DNA of 64,000 bases from 2-01-FULL-39-33 sp964361645 (GTDB taxonomy: Bacteria; Patescibacteriota; Patescibacteriia; 2-01-FULL-39-33): contig CAYIBK010000001.1 in NCBI GenBank assembly GCA_964361645.1, positions 1-64,000 on the forward strand, given 5' to 3'. A program made the position numbers and the translations under genes. Below the pieces are notes generated by a model. That model saw nothing but the letters and a program-made list of their open reading frames with translations, did not search any database and had not been told where the DNA came from. Each line of letters begins with the position of its first letter. The stretch's first letter is position 1. Positions 1 to 7,890 of this stretch are shown piece after piece.

Positions 1-40
1 CGAAGTCGGCCATTGAGTGGAGCATTTCTCTGCGTTGCAT
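1..40 (-). CDS. 5' end of an unidentified gene running off the left edge
   Basis: Only 13 codons are visible on the minus strand, starting at the ATG at 40-38 and reading MQRREMLHSMADF. A purine-rich AAAGGA-like Shine-Dalgarno lies about 8 nt upstream and a consensus promoter at 90-118 points at it, so a real gene is likely. Nothing can be said about function. The combination of strong promoter, visible Shine-Dalgarno and less AT-rich start resembles the orphan genes at 12044 and 21938. Confidence 0.45.
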   Translation of the reverse strand, partial: MQRREMLHSMADF

Positions 41-89
41 CGACAAATTCCTTTCTTTGGGTTGTTGATTCTCATCAATACATACTGCC

Positions 90-118
90 ATTATATCACA
101 TATAGATAATTTTGTCAA
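90..118 (-). promoter_or_regulatory. consensus sigma70-type promoter (minus strand)
   Basis: On the minus strand TTGACA (118-113) and TATAAT (95-90) are separated by exactly 17 nt, a perfect match to the housekeeping consensus. It drives the truncated gene starting at 40. The leader contains a small hairpin with arms TTGAT and ATCAA. The spacer ends in TATATGTGA, as does the spacer of the promoter at 11903-11931. Confidence 0.75.
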
Positions 119-178
119 GCACATCAGCCACAAAAAACCTTAAATTAGCCATTTTTAGCCAAATTTTTAGCCAAAATA

Positions 179-207
179 TTGAAAATAGCTGGTTTGTGAG
201 CTACAAT
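179..207 (+). promoter_or_regulatory. promoter of queH
   Basis: TTGAAA (179-184) and TACAAT (202-207) are 17 nt apart. The queH start codon lies only 19 nt downstream of the -10, so the leader is very short and has no clear Shine-Dalgarno. Confidence 0.6.
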
Positions 208-226
208 AGTTTTAATAATCAAATTT

Positions 227-814
227 ATGGCTAATCAGCTAAAACCAAAATTATTATTCCACAGTTGTTGCGCTCCTTGCAGCGGTTATTTGGTTTCGCA
301 GTTAGCCGATAATTTTGCAGTGACAGTTTATTATAATAATCCCAATATTTATCCGGAAAGCGAATATCAAACCCGGAAAAATGAAGCTAAGAAGTTTTTT
401 ACCGATTTTGGCACTAAGTTTATAGAAATTGAATATGATCATAGTAATTGGCTAGAATTAGCCAGAGGCTTAGAGGGGGAGCCAGAAAGAGGCAAAAGAT
501 GTATTTTGTGTTATCACTTCAGATTGAATAGTGCCGCCAAATACGCCAAAGATAATGATTATGATTTATTTGCTTCCAGTTTGGCTATTAGTCCCTACAA
601 GAATTCTAAGATTTTAAATAATTTAGGGCGAGCGGTGGCTAAATCAGTTGGCATAGAATTTATTGATGAGGATTGGAAGAAGCAAGACGGTTATAAATAT
701 GCGACCGAGTTTTCTAAAAGTTATGATTTTTATCGCCAGAATTATTGCGGTTGCGAGTTCTCTGCTTATAACTCAAAAACGCCCAACACACAACACATAA
801 CACATAACGTATAA
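227..814 (+). CDS. queH: epoxyqueuosine reductase QueH
   Basis: QueH (formerly DUF208) performs the last step of queuosine synthesis in tRNA, reducing epoxyqueuosine to queuosine in the wobble position of GUN-anticodon tRNAs. It is the non-orthologous replacement of QueG. The family signature is present: a CCAPC cluster at residues 14-18, the NPNIYPESEY segment, an RCxxC pair around residue 90, a SPYKN segment and a late CGC motif, which together supply the Fe-S and metal ligands. At 195 aa the length is normal. The last nine codons lie inside a 7-nt repeat array (785-833), so the extreme C-terminus NTQHITHNV is repeat-derived. No other queuosine genes are in the window, so the cell may salvage queuine or a precursor. 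Confidence 0.9.
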   Translation: MANQLKPKLLFHSCCAPCSGYLVSQLADNFAVTVYYNNPNIYPESEYQTRKNEAKKFFTDFGTKFIEIEYDHSNWLELARGLEGEPERGKRCILCYHFRLNSAAKYAKDNDYDLFASSLAISPYKNSKILNNLGRAVAKSVGIEFIDEDWKKQDGYKYATEFSKSYDFYRQNYCGCEFSAYNSKTPNTQHITHNV

Positions 815-833
815 CGCAAAACGTTTAATATAT
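785..833 (+). repeat. heptamer array, left member of an inverted pair
   Basis: Seven consecutive 7-nt units start with AAC or AAT: AACACAC, AACACAT, AACACAT, AACGTAT, AACGCAA, AACGTTT, AATATAT. The array overlaps the 3' end and stop codon of queH. An inverted array of the same family lies at 941-975, and the 107 bp between them is plain AT-rich DNA without an ORF. Confidence 0.8.
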
Positions 834-940
834 AATTTAAAAATAATTCATTTTAATTATTATTTGTAATTATAAAGAGTGTAGAATAGTAATAATAATT
901 TCAAAATCATTAGATATTATATGTAAAATATAAATAAAAT

Positions 941-975
941 CGTTATGCGTTATACGTTATGGGTTGTGCGTAGTT
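941..975 (-). repeat. heptamer array, right member of the inverted pair
   Basis: Read on the minus strand, this stretch gives AAC-initiated units AACCCAT, AACGTAT, AACGCAT preceded by a longer AACTACGCAC unit. It is the reverse complement of the array at 785-833, sharing a core of about 20 nt with it, so RNA or single-stranded DNA could fold into a long hairpin. Confidence 0.7.
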
Positions 976-1003
976 GATTTATTACGCATAAATATTGTAT
1001 AAT
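974..1003 (+). promoter_or_regulatory. promoter of the 1032-4087 gene row
   Basis: TTGATT (974-979) and TATAAT (998-1003) are separated by 18 nt. A GGAAA Shine-Dalgarno-like stretch follows at 1017-1021, about 10 nt before the ATG at 1032. Confidence 0.6.
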
Positions 1004-1031
1004 CTATCTAAAGATAGGAAACATATAAGTT

Positions 1032-1367
1032 ATGCTGCCAGAAAAATGGGAACAAACTAAGGGACATATTTTGGATAGTTTTTCTGATGTGGAGATCAGC
1101 CAGCGGGAATTACAAGATCCGGAAGTGGGCAAAAAGGAAATAGTTATATTTTCTGGGCCGCTAGGCCAAATGAAATTGGAATATTACACTCGTCCGGTTG
1201 TTTTAAACAGAAGAACTCATGGCTCCAGAAGGATTGGCTCTCATACGGAGGTGGAATATATTTATTCCACTAGCGAGTTCTCTCACCAATTGAAAGTTTA
1301 TAAATTGGATCCGGATACGGAAGAGTGGCAGGAAATGGCTATGGCCAAGGGCTCGTTTAATTTATAA
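1032..1367 (+). CDS. conserved-looking small cytoplasmic protein, unknown function
   Basis: A 111-aa soluble protein with no signal peptide or membrane segment. It is mixed alpha/beta in composition, with a basic stretch RPVVLNRRTHGSRR around residues 54-67 that could bind nucleic acid or a phosphate-rich ligand. I do not recognise a family. It is the first gene of a co-directional row (1032-4087) in which all other members are membrane-associated, and it has its own promoter. The ordered sequence and the gene position argue that it is real. Confidence 0.7.
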   Translation: MLPEKWEQTKGHILDSFSDVEISQRELQDPEVGKKEIVIFSGPLGQMKLEYYTRPVVLNRRTHGSRRIGSHTEVEYIYSTSEFSHQLKVYKLDPDTEEWQEMAMAKGSFNL

Positions 1368-1386
1368 TTAATTTAATTTTAATTCT

Positions 1387-1752
1387 ATGCTTTTAAAAAT
1401 GATTTTAGAAAAAATCAACCACAAAAACAAAATCGATCAATCGGAACTGTTTAAGTTGGGAGCTATTGCTGGATTACTGCAAGTGGTTTACATCGTTTTG
1501 GTGGCCACTTTTATCATTTTAGTTGAGTCTGTTTTTCCGGATGATTCCAAAGGCGTTATTATTGGCATAACTTCGTTTCTGATAGTTTTTATTTTTAGCG
1601 CTTTAGTTTCTGGGGTGATTATGCTGGGCTTGCCTTTTTATTTTGCCACCCAGCAAAAGTATAAGGAATCTCTAATAGTTTTAGCTTCCTCGGCTGTTTC
1701 TTTGATCGCGATTTTAATTATCATGATTTTAGGGAGGCTTTTCCTTTATTAA
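1387..1752 (+). CDS. small integral membrane protein, three TM segments
   Basis: A 121-aa protein with a hydrophilic start (about 20 residues, lysine-rich) and three hydrophobic helices around residues 28-48, 57-80 and 95-119. No catalytic motif is visible and I do not recognise the family. The start could instead be the internal ATG at residue 5. It lies 19 bp after the previous gene and 27 bp before the next, which is compatible with one transcript. Confidence 0.65.
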   Translation: MLLKMILEKINHKNKIDQSELFKLGAIAGLLQVVYIVLVATFIILVESVFPDDSKGVIIGITSFLIVFIFSALVSGVIMLGLPFYFATQQKYKESLIVLASSAVSLIAILIIMILGRLFLY

Positions 1753-1779
1753 TCATCAATTAATAATAATTTTATAATA

Positions 1780-2211
1780 ATGCAAAAGTTAATGGAAAAT
1801 AAACCATCAAAAAAAGTGATTGCTGTTTTCTTGGTGGCTTTCGTCTTTTTTTCTGGCATCATCTTATCTTTAGGCAGTTATTACAGTAAAAACAATGGTC
1901 AAGTAGCCGGAGCAGTGGATGTGGTAGATCAAGCTAAATTAGCAGAAACCTACATTGCCTCATACAAGCAAGCTTTTCAAAATTATTTAATTTTGGACAC
2001 CAATACTGATTGGCTTAGCGACGATTCTTCGTCTAAAACAATTTCTCTTAAAAACAGTCTTTTAAATTTGAAAGTTCCAGCCCAGTTTAAAGATCAGCAT
2101 TTGAATTCTGTTATCGCTTTAACTGAAATCGAACAAGGCATCAAATCTAAAAATCTCGATTTGGTTTTGCCCAATATCTATCAGTTACGCGAGATAATTT
2201 CTAATTTCTAA
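1780..2211 (+). CDS. membrane-anchored extracytoplasmic protein, unknown
   Basis: 143 aa: a short cytoplasmic start with basic residues, one TM helix at about residues 14-34, then about 105 residues outside the membrane that are mainly helical. Topology follows the positive-inside rule. No known domain is recognised. It sits between two membrane proteins in the row leading to the HtrA-like protein, so a role in an envelope assembly is an inference from context only. Confidence 0.6.
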   Translation: MQKLMENKPSKKVIAVFLVAFVFFSGIILSLGSYYSKNNGQVAGAVDVVDQAKLAETYIASYKQAFQNYLILDTNTDWLSDDSSSKTISLKNSLLNLKVPAQFKDQHLNSVIALTEIEQGIKSKNLDLVLPNIYQLREIISNF

Positions 2212-2220
2212 TTTTTTCTG

Positions 2221-2985
2221 ATGATTTTTATATTAGTTAGGATTTTTCCTTTTTTGATCCCCATTTTATATGGTATCTTGCTAAAAATCATTTTTGTCTT
2301 AAACGGCCAGATAGTTTGGCCTCTGGTCGTAATTTTGATTATTAATTTTTTGTATTTTTTATTTATCTTTTTAAAGAAAAGTAAGGGTGAAATATTTATT
2401 TTTCTTTTGCATTCATCAATTTTAGTCCTCACTGGTTTTTCTTACATTTTGATTTTAAATGGCGAATTATTTATTAATTTATTTTTGGTAGTTTGGGTGC
2501 TCTTGTATTTTCTTTATCTGGAATCGATTTTTCATCATTTTTATGAAACCAAAAAAGTTCTATTGTTGGATTTAAAAAATATCATCGCTTATATAAATTT
2601 AATCGCTCTTTTCTTTTTATCAGCCTCACTTATTAATTTTTATATTTTTATAAATTTTTCCATCTGGCTGATTTTTGTCCTAATAGCCCTGATTGTTTTT
2701 CTTTTGGCCATCAGCCAATTAAGGGTTAATAATATTTTAGGTAAAAAAAGTTTGGTTTATTCGCTCATCTTATCTTTGATCATCATCGAGGTTTTGTCAG
2801 CGGTGTTATTTTTATCAGTTAGTTTTTATGTCTCGGCTATTATGCTAACAGTGTTGTATTATCTTTTAAGTTCTTTATTAGTTTTAAACGCCAAGGGTAA
2901 TTTAACAAAAAATATTGTTTGGCAATATATTGGCTTTAGTTTAATTGTTATATTTATAATCGCTATTACTTCTCAATGGCTCTAA
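2221..2985 (+). CDS. polytopic membrane protein, about eight TM segments
   Basis: 254 aa, almost entirely hydrophobic, with roughly eight closely spaced helices and short basic loops such as LKKSK near residue 53. The composition (Leu, Ile, Phe, Tyr rich) fits a multi-spanning membrane protein, but no transporter or enzyme signature is seen. It lies 9 bp after the preceding stop and 16 bp before the HtrA-like gene. The antisense ORF in the same place is a shadow. Confidence 0.6.
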   Translation: MIFILVRIFPFLIPILYGILLKIIFVLNGQIVWPLVVILIINFLYFLFIFLKKSKGEIFIFLLHSSILVLTGFSYILILNGELFINLFLVVWVLLYFLYLESIFHHFYETKKVLLLDLKNIIAYINLIALFFLSASLINFYIFINFSIWLIFVLIALIVFLLAISQLRVNNILGKKSLVYSLILSLIIIEVLSAVLFLSVSFYVSAIMLTVLYYLLSSLLVLNAKGNLTKNIVWQYIGFSLIVIFIIAITSQWL

Positions 2986-3001
2986 TCAACATTATAAAAA
3001 A

Positions 3002-4087
3002 ATGAAAAAACTTAGAACAGAATTATTAATAATGATTTTTTTGACTGTAGTTTTTGGTTTTATATCTGGTGTTTTGGGTTATGTTTTTGTGGCTTTGGGC
3101 GGTAATCGCATACCGCTGTTTGGCCAAATTAGCATCAGTGATTCTGGTTGGAATAATCAGATCGTCATTGATCAGCCCAGAAGCGTGGTGGTAGAACAAG
3201 ATATTCAAGTCAACCAGGTGGAAAATGATGTTTTGCCGACCTTGGTAAATATTTACTATCCCAAGCAATCAACTAATCCGATCAGTAAAGTCTATCTGTC
3301 TTCAGAAGTTTTAGCTGGTGGTATTGTTATTACCGCTGATGGCTGGATTATTTCCACTAAAAAATCATTCCCAGCTTTAGTGGGCAATTATGAGATGGTT
3401 GGCTATCAATCCAAAAATTATAAAATTTCTAAGTTCATCGAAGATAAAACCACCGGCCTAGTTTTTGGCCAATCAGATGCCACCAATCTGACGGTGGCCA
3501 AAATGGGTGATTCGAGCAATCTGCATGTGGGGCAAACTTTGGCTATTGTTTCCAAAAATAACGGCATCGACTTGGTTAATATAGAAAAAATTGGTTATAA
3601 ATTTGATGCCTCTTTCGATCTAGTCTTATCTTCAGAACAATTAGATAAAGAAATTATTTTAAATGTTGATTTAAATAAAGAAATTAACGGTTCCGCTCTG
3701 GTTAATTTAAAAGGGGAGTTGATGGGCGTTATCAGTGGTGGCAAAGTAATACCAGTTAATTATTTCAAGAGTATAATTGGCTTGGTTTTGGAAAAAAAAG
3801 CTATCACTAGGCCGTTTTTAGGGGTTAAATATTTTGATCTCTCACATGTTGATGGTTTAATTAGTTATGGTGATAGGGGAGCCTTAGTTTATGGCAATCC
3901 CACCAAATTGAGCCCCTTGTATAATCAGGTTTTAGACGGCGATGTTATAAAAAAGATTGATGATGTGGAAATAAATAGCAATCAGAGCTTATCAGAATTG
4001 ATCAGTTCTTATAAAACAGGCGATAAACCAGAATTTTTAGTCCAAAGGGGTGATCAGGAACTGCGCTTTGAAGCCATATTGAAATAA
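3002..4087 (+). CDS. HtrA/DegP-like protein with PDZ domain, catalytic triad apparently lost
   Basis: 361 aa: a TM anchor at residues about 8-32, a chymotrypsin-like fold region at about 70-260, and a C-terminal PDZ domain at about 268-361 (FLGVKYFDLS, GALVYG, DGDVIKKIDDVEI). The order matches membrane-anchored S1C proteases. The catalytic landmarks are changed, however. The NHVV segment after the DGWIIST strand reads KKSF, so the His is gone. The DLAVLK motif is replaced by TTGLVFGQ, so the Asp is gone. The GNSGGPL motif reads NGSALVN. It is therefore probably a pseudoprotease that keeps peptide binding through its PDZ domain. It is the last gene of the membrane-protein row. Confidence 0.75.
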   Translation: MKKLRTELLIMIFLTVVFGFISGVLGYVFVALGGNRIPLFGQISISDSGWNNQIVIDQPRSVVVEQDIQVNQVENDVLPTLVNIYYPKQSTNPISKVYLSSEVLAGGIVITADGWIISTKKSFPALVGNYEMVGYQSKNYKISKFIEDKTTGLVFGQSDATNLTVAKMGDSSNLHVGQTLAIVSKNNGIDLVNIEKIGYKFDASFDLVLSSEQLDKEIILNVDLNKEINGSALVNLKGELMGVISGGKVIPVNYFKSIIGLVLEKKAITRPFLGVKYFDLSHVDGLISYGDRGALVYGNPTKLSPLYNQVLDGDVIKKIDDVEINSNQSLSELISSYKTGDKPEFLVQRGDQELRFEAILK

Positions 4088-4132
4088 ATAAAGTTGGATA
4101 CCATAAAATAGATTAAGCCAATTATTTTTAAT

Positions 4133-4161
4133 TTGAGTTTAGGGTTGATATGTTCTATAAT
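4133..4161 (+). promoter_or_regulatory. promoter upstream of dnaE
   Basis: TTGAGT (4133-4138) and TATAAT (4156-4161) with a 17-nt spacer. The predicted transcript starts about 110 nt before the dnaE ATG and its leader contains the hairpin at 4179-4216. Confidence 0.6.
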
Positions 4162-4178
4162 AAGTTATCGGATTCTTT

Positions 4179-4216
4179 AAAACAGACCTCTTTTAAATAG
4201 GGGGTTTTCTGTTTTT
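4179..4216 (+). terminator. terminator-like hairpin in the dnaE leader
   Basis: Arms AAAACAGACCTC (4179-4190) and GGGGTTTTCTGTTTT (4201-4215) pair imperfectly, with a T-rich run after. It lies downstream of the promoter at 4133-4161, so it may be either the terminator of the upstream row or an attenuator of dnaE. Confidence 0.45.
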
Positions 4217-4277
4217 TAGCCTTAATTTTCGTCAGAATTATTTTTAATTTTACCTTTTGATTTTTTACTTTTCAGAT

Positions 4278-7200
4278 ATGTCTTTTGTCCATTTGCACAC
4301 CCATTCGCACTATTCCATGCTAGATGGCTTGGGAAAAATAAACGATCTTGTCAACAAGGCCGTTAGTTTTGATATGCCGGCTCTGGCTTTAACCGATCAT
4401 GGCGTGATGTATGGGGCGGTGGAGTTTTACAAGGCGGCCACTAAAGCTAAAATAAAGCCTATCATCGGTGTGGAGGTTTATATGGCTAGAAATGGCCACC
4501 AAAATAAAAGATCACAAGTTGATATCAAACCATACCATTTAATACTTTTAGCTAAAAACGAAGAGGGTTATAAAAATTTAGTGAAATTAACCACCATTGC
4601 CCATTTGGAAGGTTTTTATTATAAGCCCAGAATCGATTGGGAATTGTTGCAAAAGTATTCGGGCGGTTTGGTTTGCCTAACAGCCTGTTTGGGCGGAGAA
4701 TTAGCCACTCACATCATCAACGATAATATTGATTTGGCTAAAGACATGATTGTTCGCTATCAAACATTATTTGGTGAAGAAAATTTTTATTTGGAAGTCC
4801 AGCATAATCCCAGCATCAGGCATCAGTTTTTGGTCAATGAAAAAATTTATCAACTAAGCAAGGAAATGGGAGCGTCAATTGTAGCTACCAATGATGTCCA
4901 TTATCTGGAAAAAGAAGATGACCAGGTTCAAGATATTTTGCTTTGTATTCAGATGAAAAAGGTTTTATCGGATAAAGATAGAATGTCTATGGTTGGCGAG
5001 GACTTTTCTTTTTTGTCGCCAGAGGAAATGAAGAATAATTTTAAGGGTCATCCAGAAGTGATTGAGAATACCTTAAAGATTGCTCAGATGTGCAATTTTG
5101 AGATGAAATTAGGCGGTGTAATTTTGCCTCATTTTCCTCTGCCCAAAAATAAAAACACCAATGAATATTTGCGCGATTGGGCTATGGCTGGTCTCAAAAA
5201 AAGATTTAACGGCCCTGTGGATGATAAAATAATCCAGAGAATGGAATATGAAATTGGCGTTATCACTAAAACTGGTTATGCTGGTTATTTTCTAATTGTG
5301 GCTGATTTTATTAATTGGGCTAAGGATCAGGGCATAGTTGTTGGGCCAGGCCGTGGTAGTGCTGCTGGCAGTTTGGTTTCTTATCTTATTGGCATCACCA
5401 ATATTGATCCGATAAAATACGATTTGGTTTTTGAAAGATTTTTAAATCCCGAGCGTATTTCCATGCCCGATATTGATACTGATTTTGCCGACTCCAGGCG
5501 TGATGACGTCTTAAATTATGTGGCAGAAAAATACGGCCGAGATAAGGTAGCCCAAATTATTACTTTTGGAACCATGGCCGCCAGAGCTGCCGTGCGAGAT
5601 GTGGGGCGGACTATGGGCTTGCCTTATAACTATTGTGATCGGGTGGCTAAATTGATTCCTATGTCAACTAAGCTCAATGATGCTATTGAGACTGTTCCAG
5701 AATTAAAAGAAATTTTAAATGAAGATGACGGCAAAAAACTTCTAACGACTGCTCTAAGGCTGGAGGGTGTAGTTAGACATGCTTCTACCCATGCTTGTGG
5801 TGTGGTTATTACGCCAGAATCTTTGGATAATTACAGTCCTAGGCAATTTGGCAGTAGCGGTGATAATTCCATAGTGGTTCAATACGAAGGCCACTCGGTG
5901 GAAGATTTAGGCCTTCTTAAAATGGACTTTCTAGGACTTTCTAATTTAACTATTATTGAACAAGCTTTGGAAATTATAGAGAAAATTAATGGTTTAAAAA
6001 TTAATATTGAAGAAATACCTTTAAATGATAAGAAGGTTTTTAAGCTTTTCCAACGGGGCGCAACGACCGGTGTTTTCCAATTGGAATCATCTGGTATGAA
6101 AAGATATTTAAAACAACTTCTACCCACCGATTTAGAAGATATTATTGCTATGGTGGCCTTGTACCGTCCTGGGCCAATGGAATACATTCCTGATTATATT
6201 AATGGCAAACACGGCCGGAAAAAACCCAATTATTTGCATCCTAAACTTAAGCCGATTTTAGAAAAAACCTATGGCGTGGCTGTTTATCAAGAGCAGTTGC
6301 TTCAGATTGCCAGAGATTTGGCTGGCTTTAGTTATGGCGAAGCTGATATTTTGCGCAAAGCCGTGGGTAAAAAGATTAAAAAATTATTAGATGAACAGGA
6401 AAGCAAGATTATTAAGGGCATGATTAACAACGGCATTGAAGAAAAAGTGGCCAAAAATATTTGGGAATTTATTTTGCCTTTCGCCGCTTATGGCTTTAAC
6501 CGTTCGCACGCGGCTTGTTATGCCATGATTGCTTATCAAACTGCTTATTTAAAAGCTAATTATCCAGCAGAATATATGGCAGCCCTACTCACTTCTGATC
6601 AGGGTAATTCTGATCGCATTGCTATTGAAGCGGAAGAATGTCGGCAAATTGGCATAGAAGTTTTGCCACCAGATATTAATGAAAGTTTTTCCACTTTCAC
6701 GGTTATTGCCGAAAGCTTAAAAGAGAATCGTCCGCGCATTCGCTTTGGCCTTTTTGCCGTTAAGGGTTTGGGAGAAAATATTGTCAAAGCCATTATTAAA
6801 GAAAGAAAAGAAAACGGCAAATTTAAAAATCTTCAGGATTTTCTTACGCGCATTAAAAATAAAGATTTAAATAAAAGATCGTTGGAAGCCATGGTTAAAG
6901 CCGGAGTTTTGGATAGCTTAGACGAACAAAGCAGGCTTCTTTATAATATGGATCGCCTCCTGTTGTTTATAAAAGAATCCAATCAAAACAGTGTTAGTGG
7001 ACAAGATAGTCTGTTTGATATCACTCCCCAAGTTAGTTTATCAGGCTTAACCTTAGATAATAATACTTCCCCCATAGATAAGAAACAAAAACTGACTTGG
7101 GAGAAGGAATATTTGGGGATTTATGTTTCTGATCATCCTATGCAGGAACTATCATTAAAGCTAAACGGTTTGGTAACTAAATGCGCCGAGTTAAAAACCA

Positions 7201-7823
7201 CCGATGCTAGTAAATATGTCAGAGTGGCGGGAGTAATATCTTCAATTAAGAAGATAGCCACCAAAAAAGGCGATCAAATGATCTTTGCTTCCTTAGAAGA
7301 TAACACGGGCACTACCGAAATTTTAGTTTTTCCTAAAACTTTGGAAGAAAATCCTCATATCTGGCAGGTTGATACTATTGTGGCTATTTTAGGCAAGATT
7401 TCTGATAAAGATGATGAAGTTAAAATACTTTGCGAAAAAGTCGCGGTGTTAAATGCTGATAATATAAAAGAAGTTTTTTCTCAAATTTTATTAATACCCG
7501 AAAATGGTCACAATCGTAACGGTTTTTGGCAGAGATTGAAAAATGGCGATTCTAATAAAACCAATGGTGATGACAATAATAAGCCAGTCAATAATAATAT
7601 GAGTTTATTAGTTAATGTTTGTGAGCCCCTGGATTATAAAGTTTCTAAACTTTTAAGAGAGTTATTTTCGCTTCATCCAGGCAATCATTCTATTGAACTG
7701 CTAATTACCAAAGAGTCTGGTTTAAGGCAAAAAGTCAAAACCAGTTTTAAAGTGAGCAGTGATAGTGAATTAATCAAGGGCATAGAAAATCTCATTGGTC
7801 AAAGTAGCGTTGTTAAAAGTTGA
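4278..7823 (+). CDS. dnaE: DNA polymerase III subunit alpha
   Basis: Replicative polymerase of 1181 aa. The ATG at 4278 is preferred over the in-frame TTG at 4257 because family members begin with the PHP motif directly (MSFVHLHTHSHYSMLDG). Order: PHP domain (1 to about 260), palm and fingers with PDIDTDF carrying Asp398 and Asp400 and the KMDFLGL segment carrying Asp550, the helix-hairpin-helix region, then an OB-fold at about 960-1060. The PHP metal ligands look intact (HLHTHS, LTDHG, GVEVYM, ATNDVHY). In family members with an intact PHP this domain can proofread, so the same is inferred here. It is followed by a separate promoter for the next gene. Confidence 0.95.
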   Translation: MSFVHLHTHSHYSMLDGLGKINDLVNKAVSFDMPALALTDHGVMYGAVEFYKAATKAKIKPIIGVEVYMARNGHQNKRSQVDIKPYHLILLAKNEEGYKNLVKLTTIAHLEGFYYKPRIDWELLQKYSGGLVCLTACLGGELATHIINDNIDLAKDMIVRYQTLFGEENFYLEVQHNPSIRHQFLVNEKIYQLSKEMGASIVATNDVHYLEKEDDQVQDILLCIQMKKVLSDKDRMSMVGEDFSFLSPEEMKNNFKGHPEVIENTLKIAQMCNFEMKLGGVILPHFPLPKNKNTNEYLRDWAMAGLKKRFNGPVDDKIIQRMEYEIGVITKTGYAGYFLIVADFINWAKDQGIVVGPGRGSAAGSLVSYLIGITNIDPIKYDLVFERFLNPERISMPDIDTDFADSRRDDVLNYVAEKYGRDKVAQIITFGTMAARAAVRDVGRTMGLPYNYCDRVAKLIPMSTKLNDAIETVPELKEILNEDDGKKLLTTALRLEGVVRHASTHACGVVITPESLDNYSPRQFGSSGDNSIVVQYEGHSVEDLGLLKMDFLGLSNLTIIEQALEIIEKINGLKINIEEIPLNDKKVFKLFQRGATTGVFQLESSGMKRYLKQLLPTDLEDIIAMVALYRPGPMEYIPDYINGKHGRKKPNYLHPKLKPILEKTYGVAVYQEQLLQIARDLAGFSYGEADILRKAVGKKIKKLLDEQESKIIKGMINNGIEEKVAKNIWEFILPFAAYGFNRSHAACYAMIAYQTAYLKANYPAEYMAALLTSDQGNSDRIAIEAEECRQIGIEVLPPDINESFSTFTVIAESLKENRPRIRFGLFAVKGLGENIVKAIIKERKENGKFKNLQDFLTRIKNKDLNKRSLEAMVKAGVLDSLDEQSRLLYNMDRLLLFIKESNQNSVSGQDSLFDITPQVSLSGLTLDNNTSPIDKKQKLTWEKEYLGIYVSDHPMQELSLKLNGLVTKCAELKTTDASKYVRVAGVISSIKKIATKKGDQMIFASLEDNTGTTEILVFPKTLEENPHIWQVDTIVAILGKISDKDDEVKILCEKVAVLNADNIKEVFSQILLIPENGHNRNGFWQRLKNGDSNKTNGDDNNKPVNNNMSLLVNVCEPLDYKVSKLLRELFSLHPGNHSIELLITKESGLRQKVKTSFKVSSDSELIKGIENLIGQSSVVKS

Positions 7824-7830
7824 TTGAATA

Positions 7831-7839
7831 TGTTATAAT
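7831..7839 (+). promoter_or_regulatory. extended -10 promoter of the 7891 gene
   Basis: TGTTATAAT is an extended -10 element (TGn before TATAAT at 7834-7839) located just after the dnaE stop. The -35 match (TTGTTA at 7810-7815, 18-nt spacing) is moderate. Confidence 0.5.
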
Positions 7840-7890
7840 AGCCATTATTAGCCGTTATTTTACGCTAAAAATATTAGTGTTACATTACAT

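Noticed and set aside
2208..2432. Minus-strand ORF of 74 aa
   Set aside because: It is antisense to a membrane-protein gene and rich in lysine and isoleucine, as expected for the complement of hydrophobic codons.
4257..4277. Upstream TTG start for dnaE
   Set aside because: It would add seven residues before the PHP motif that begins the protein in the family; the ATG at 4278 fits.
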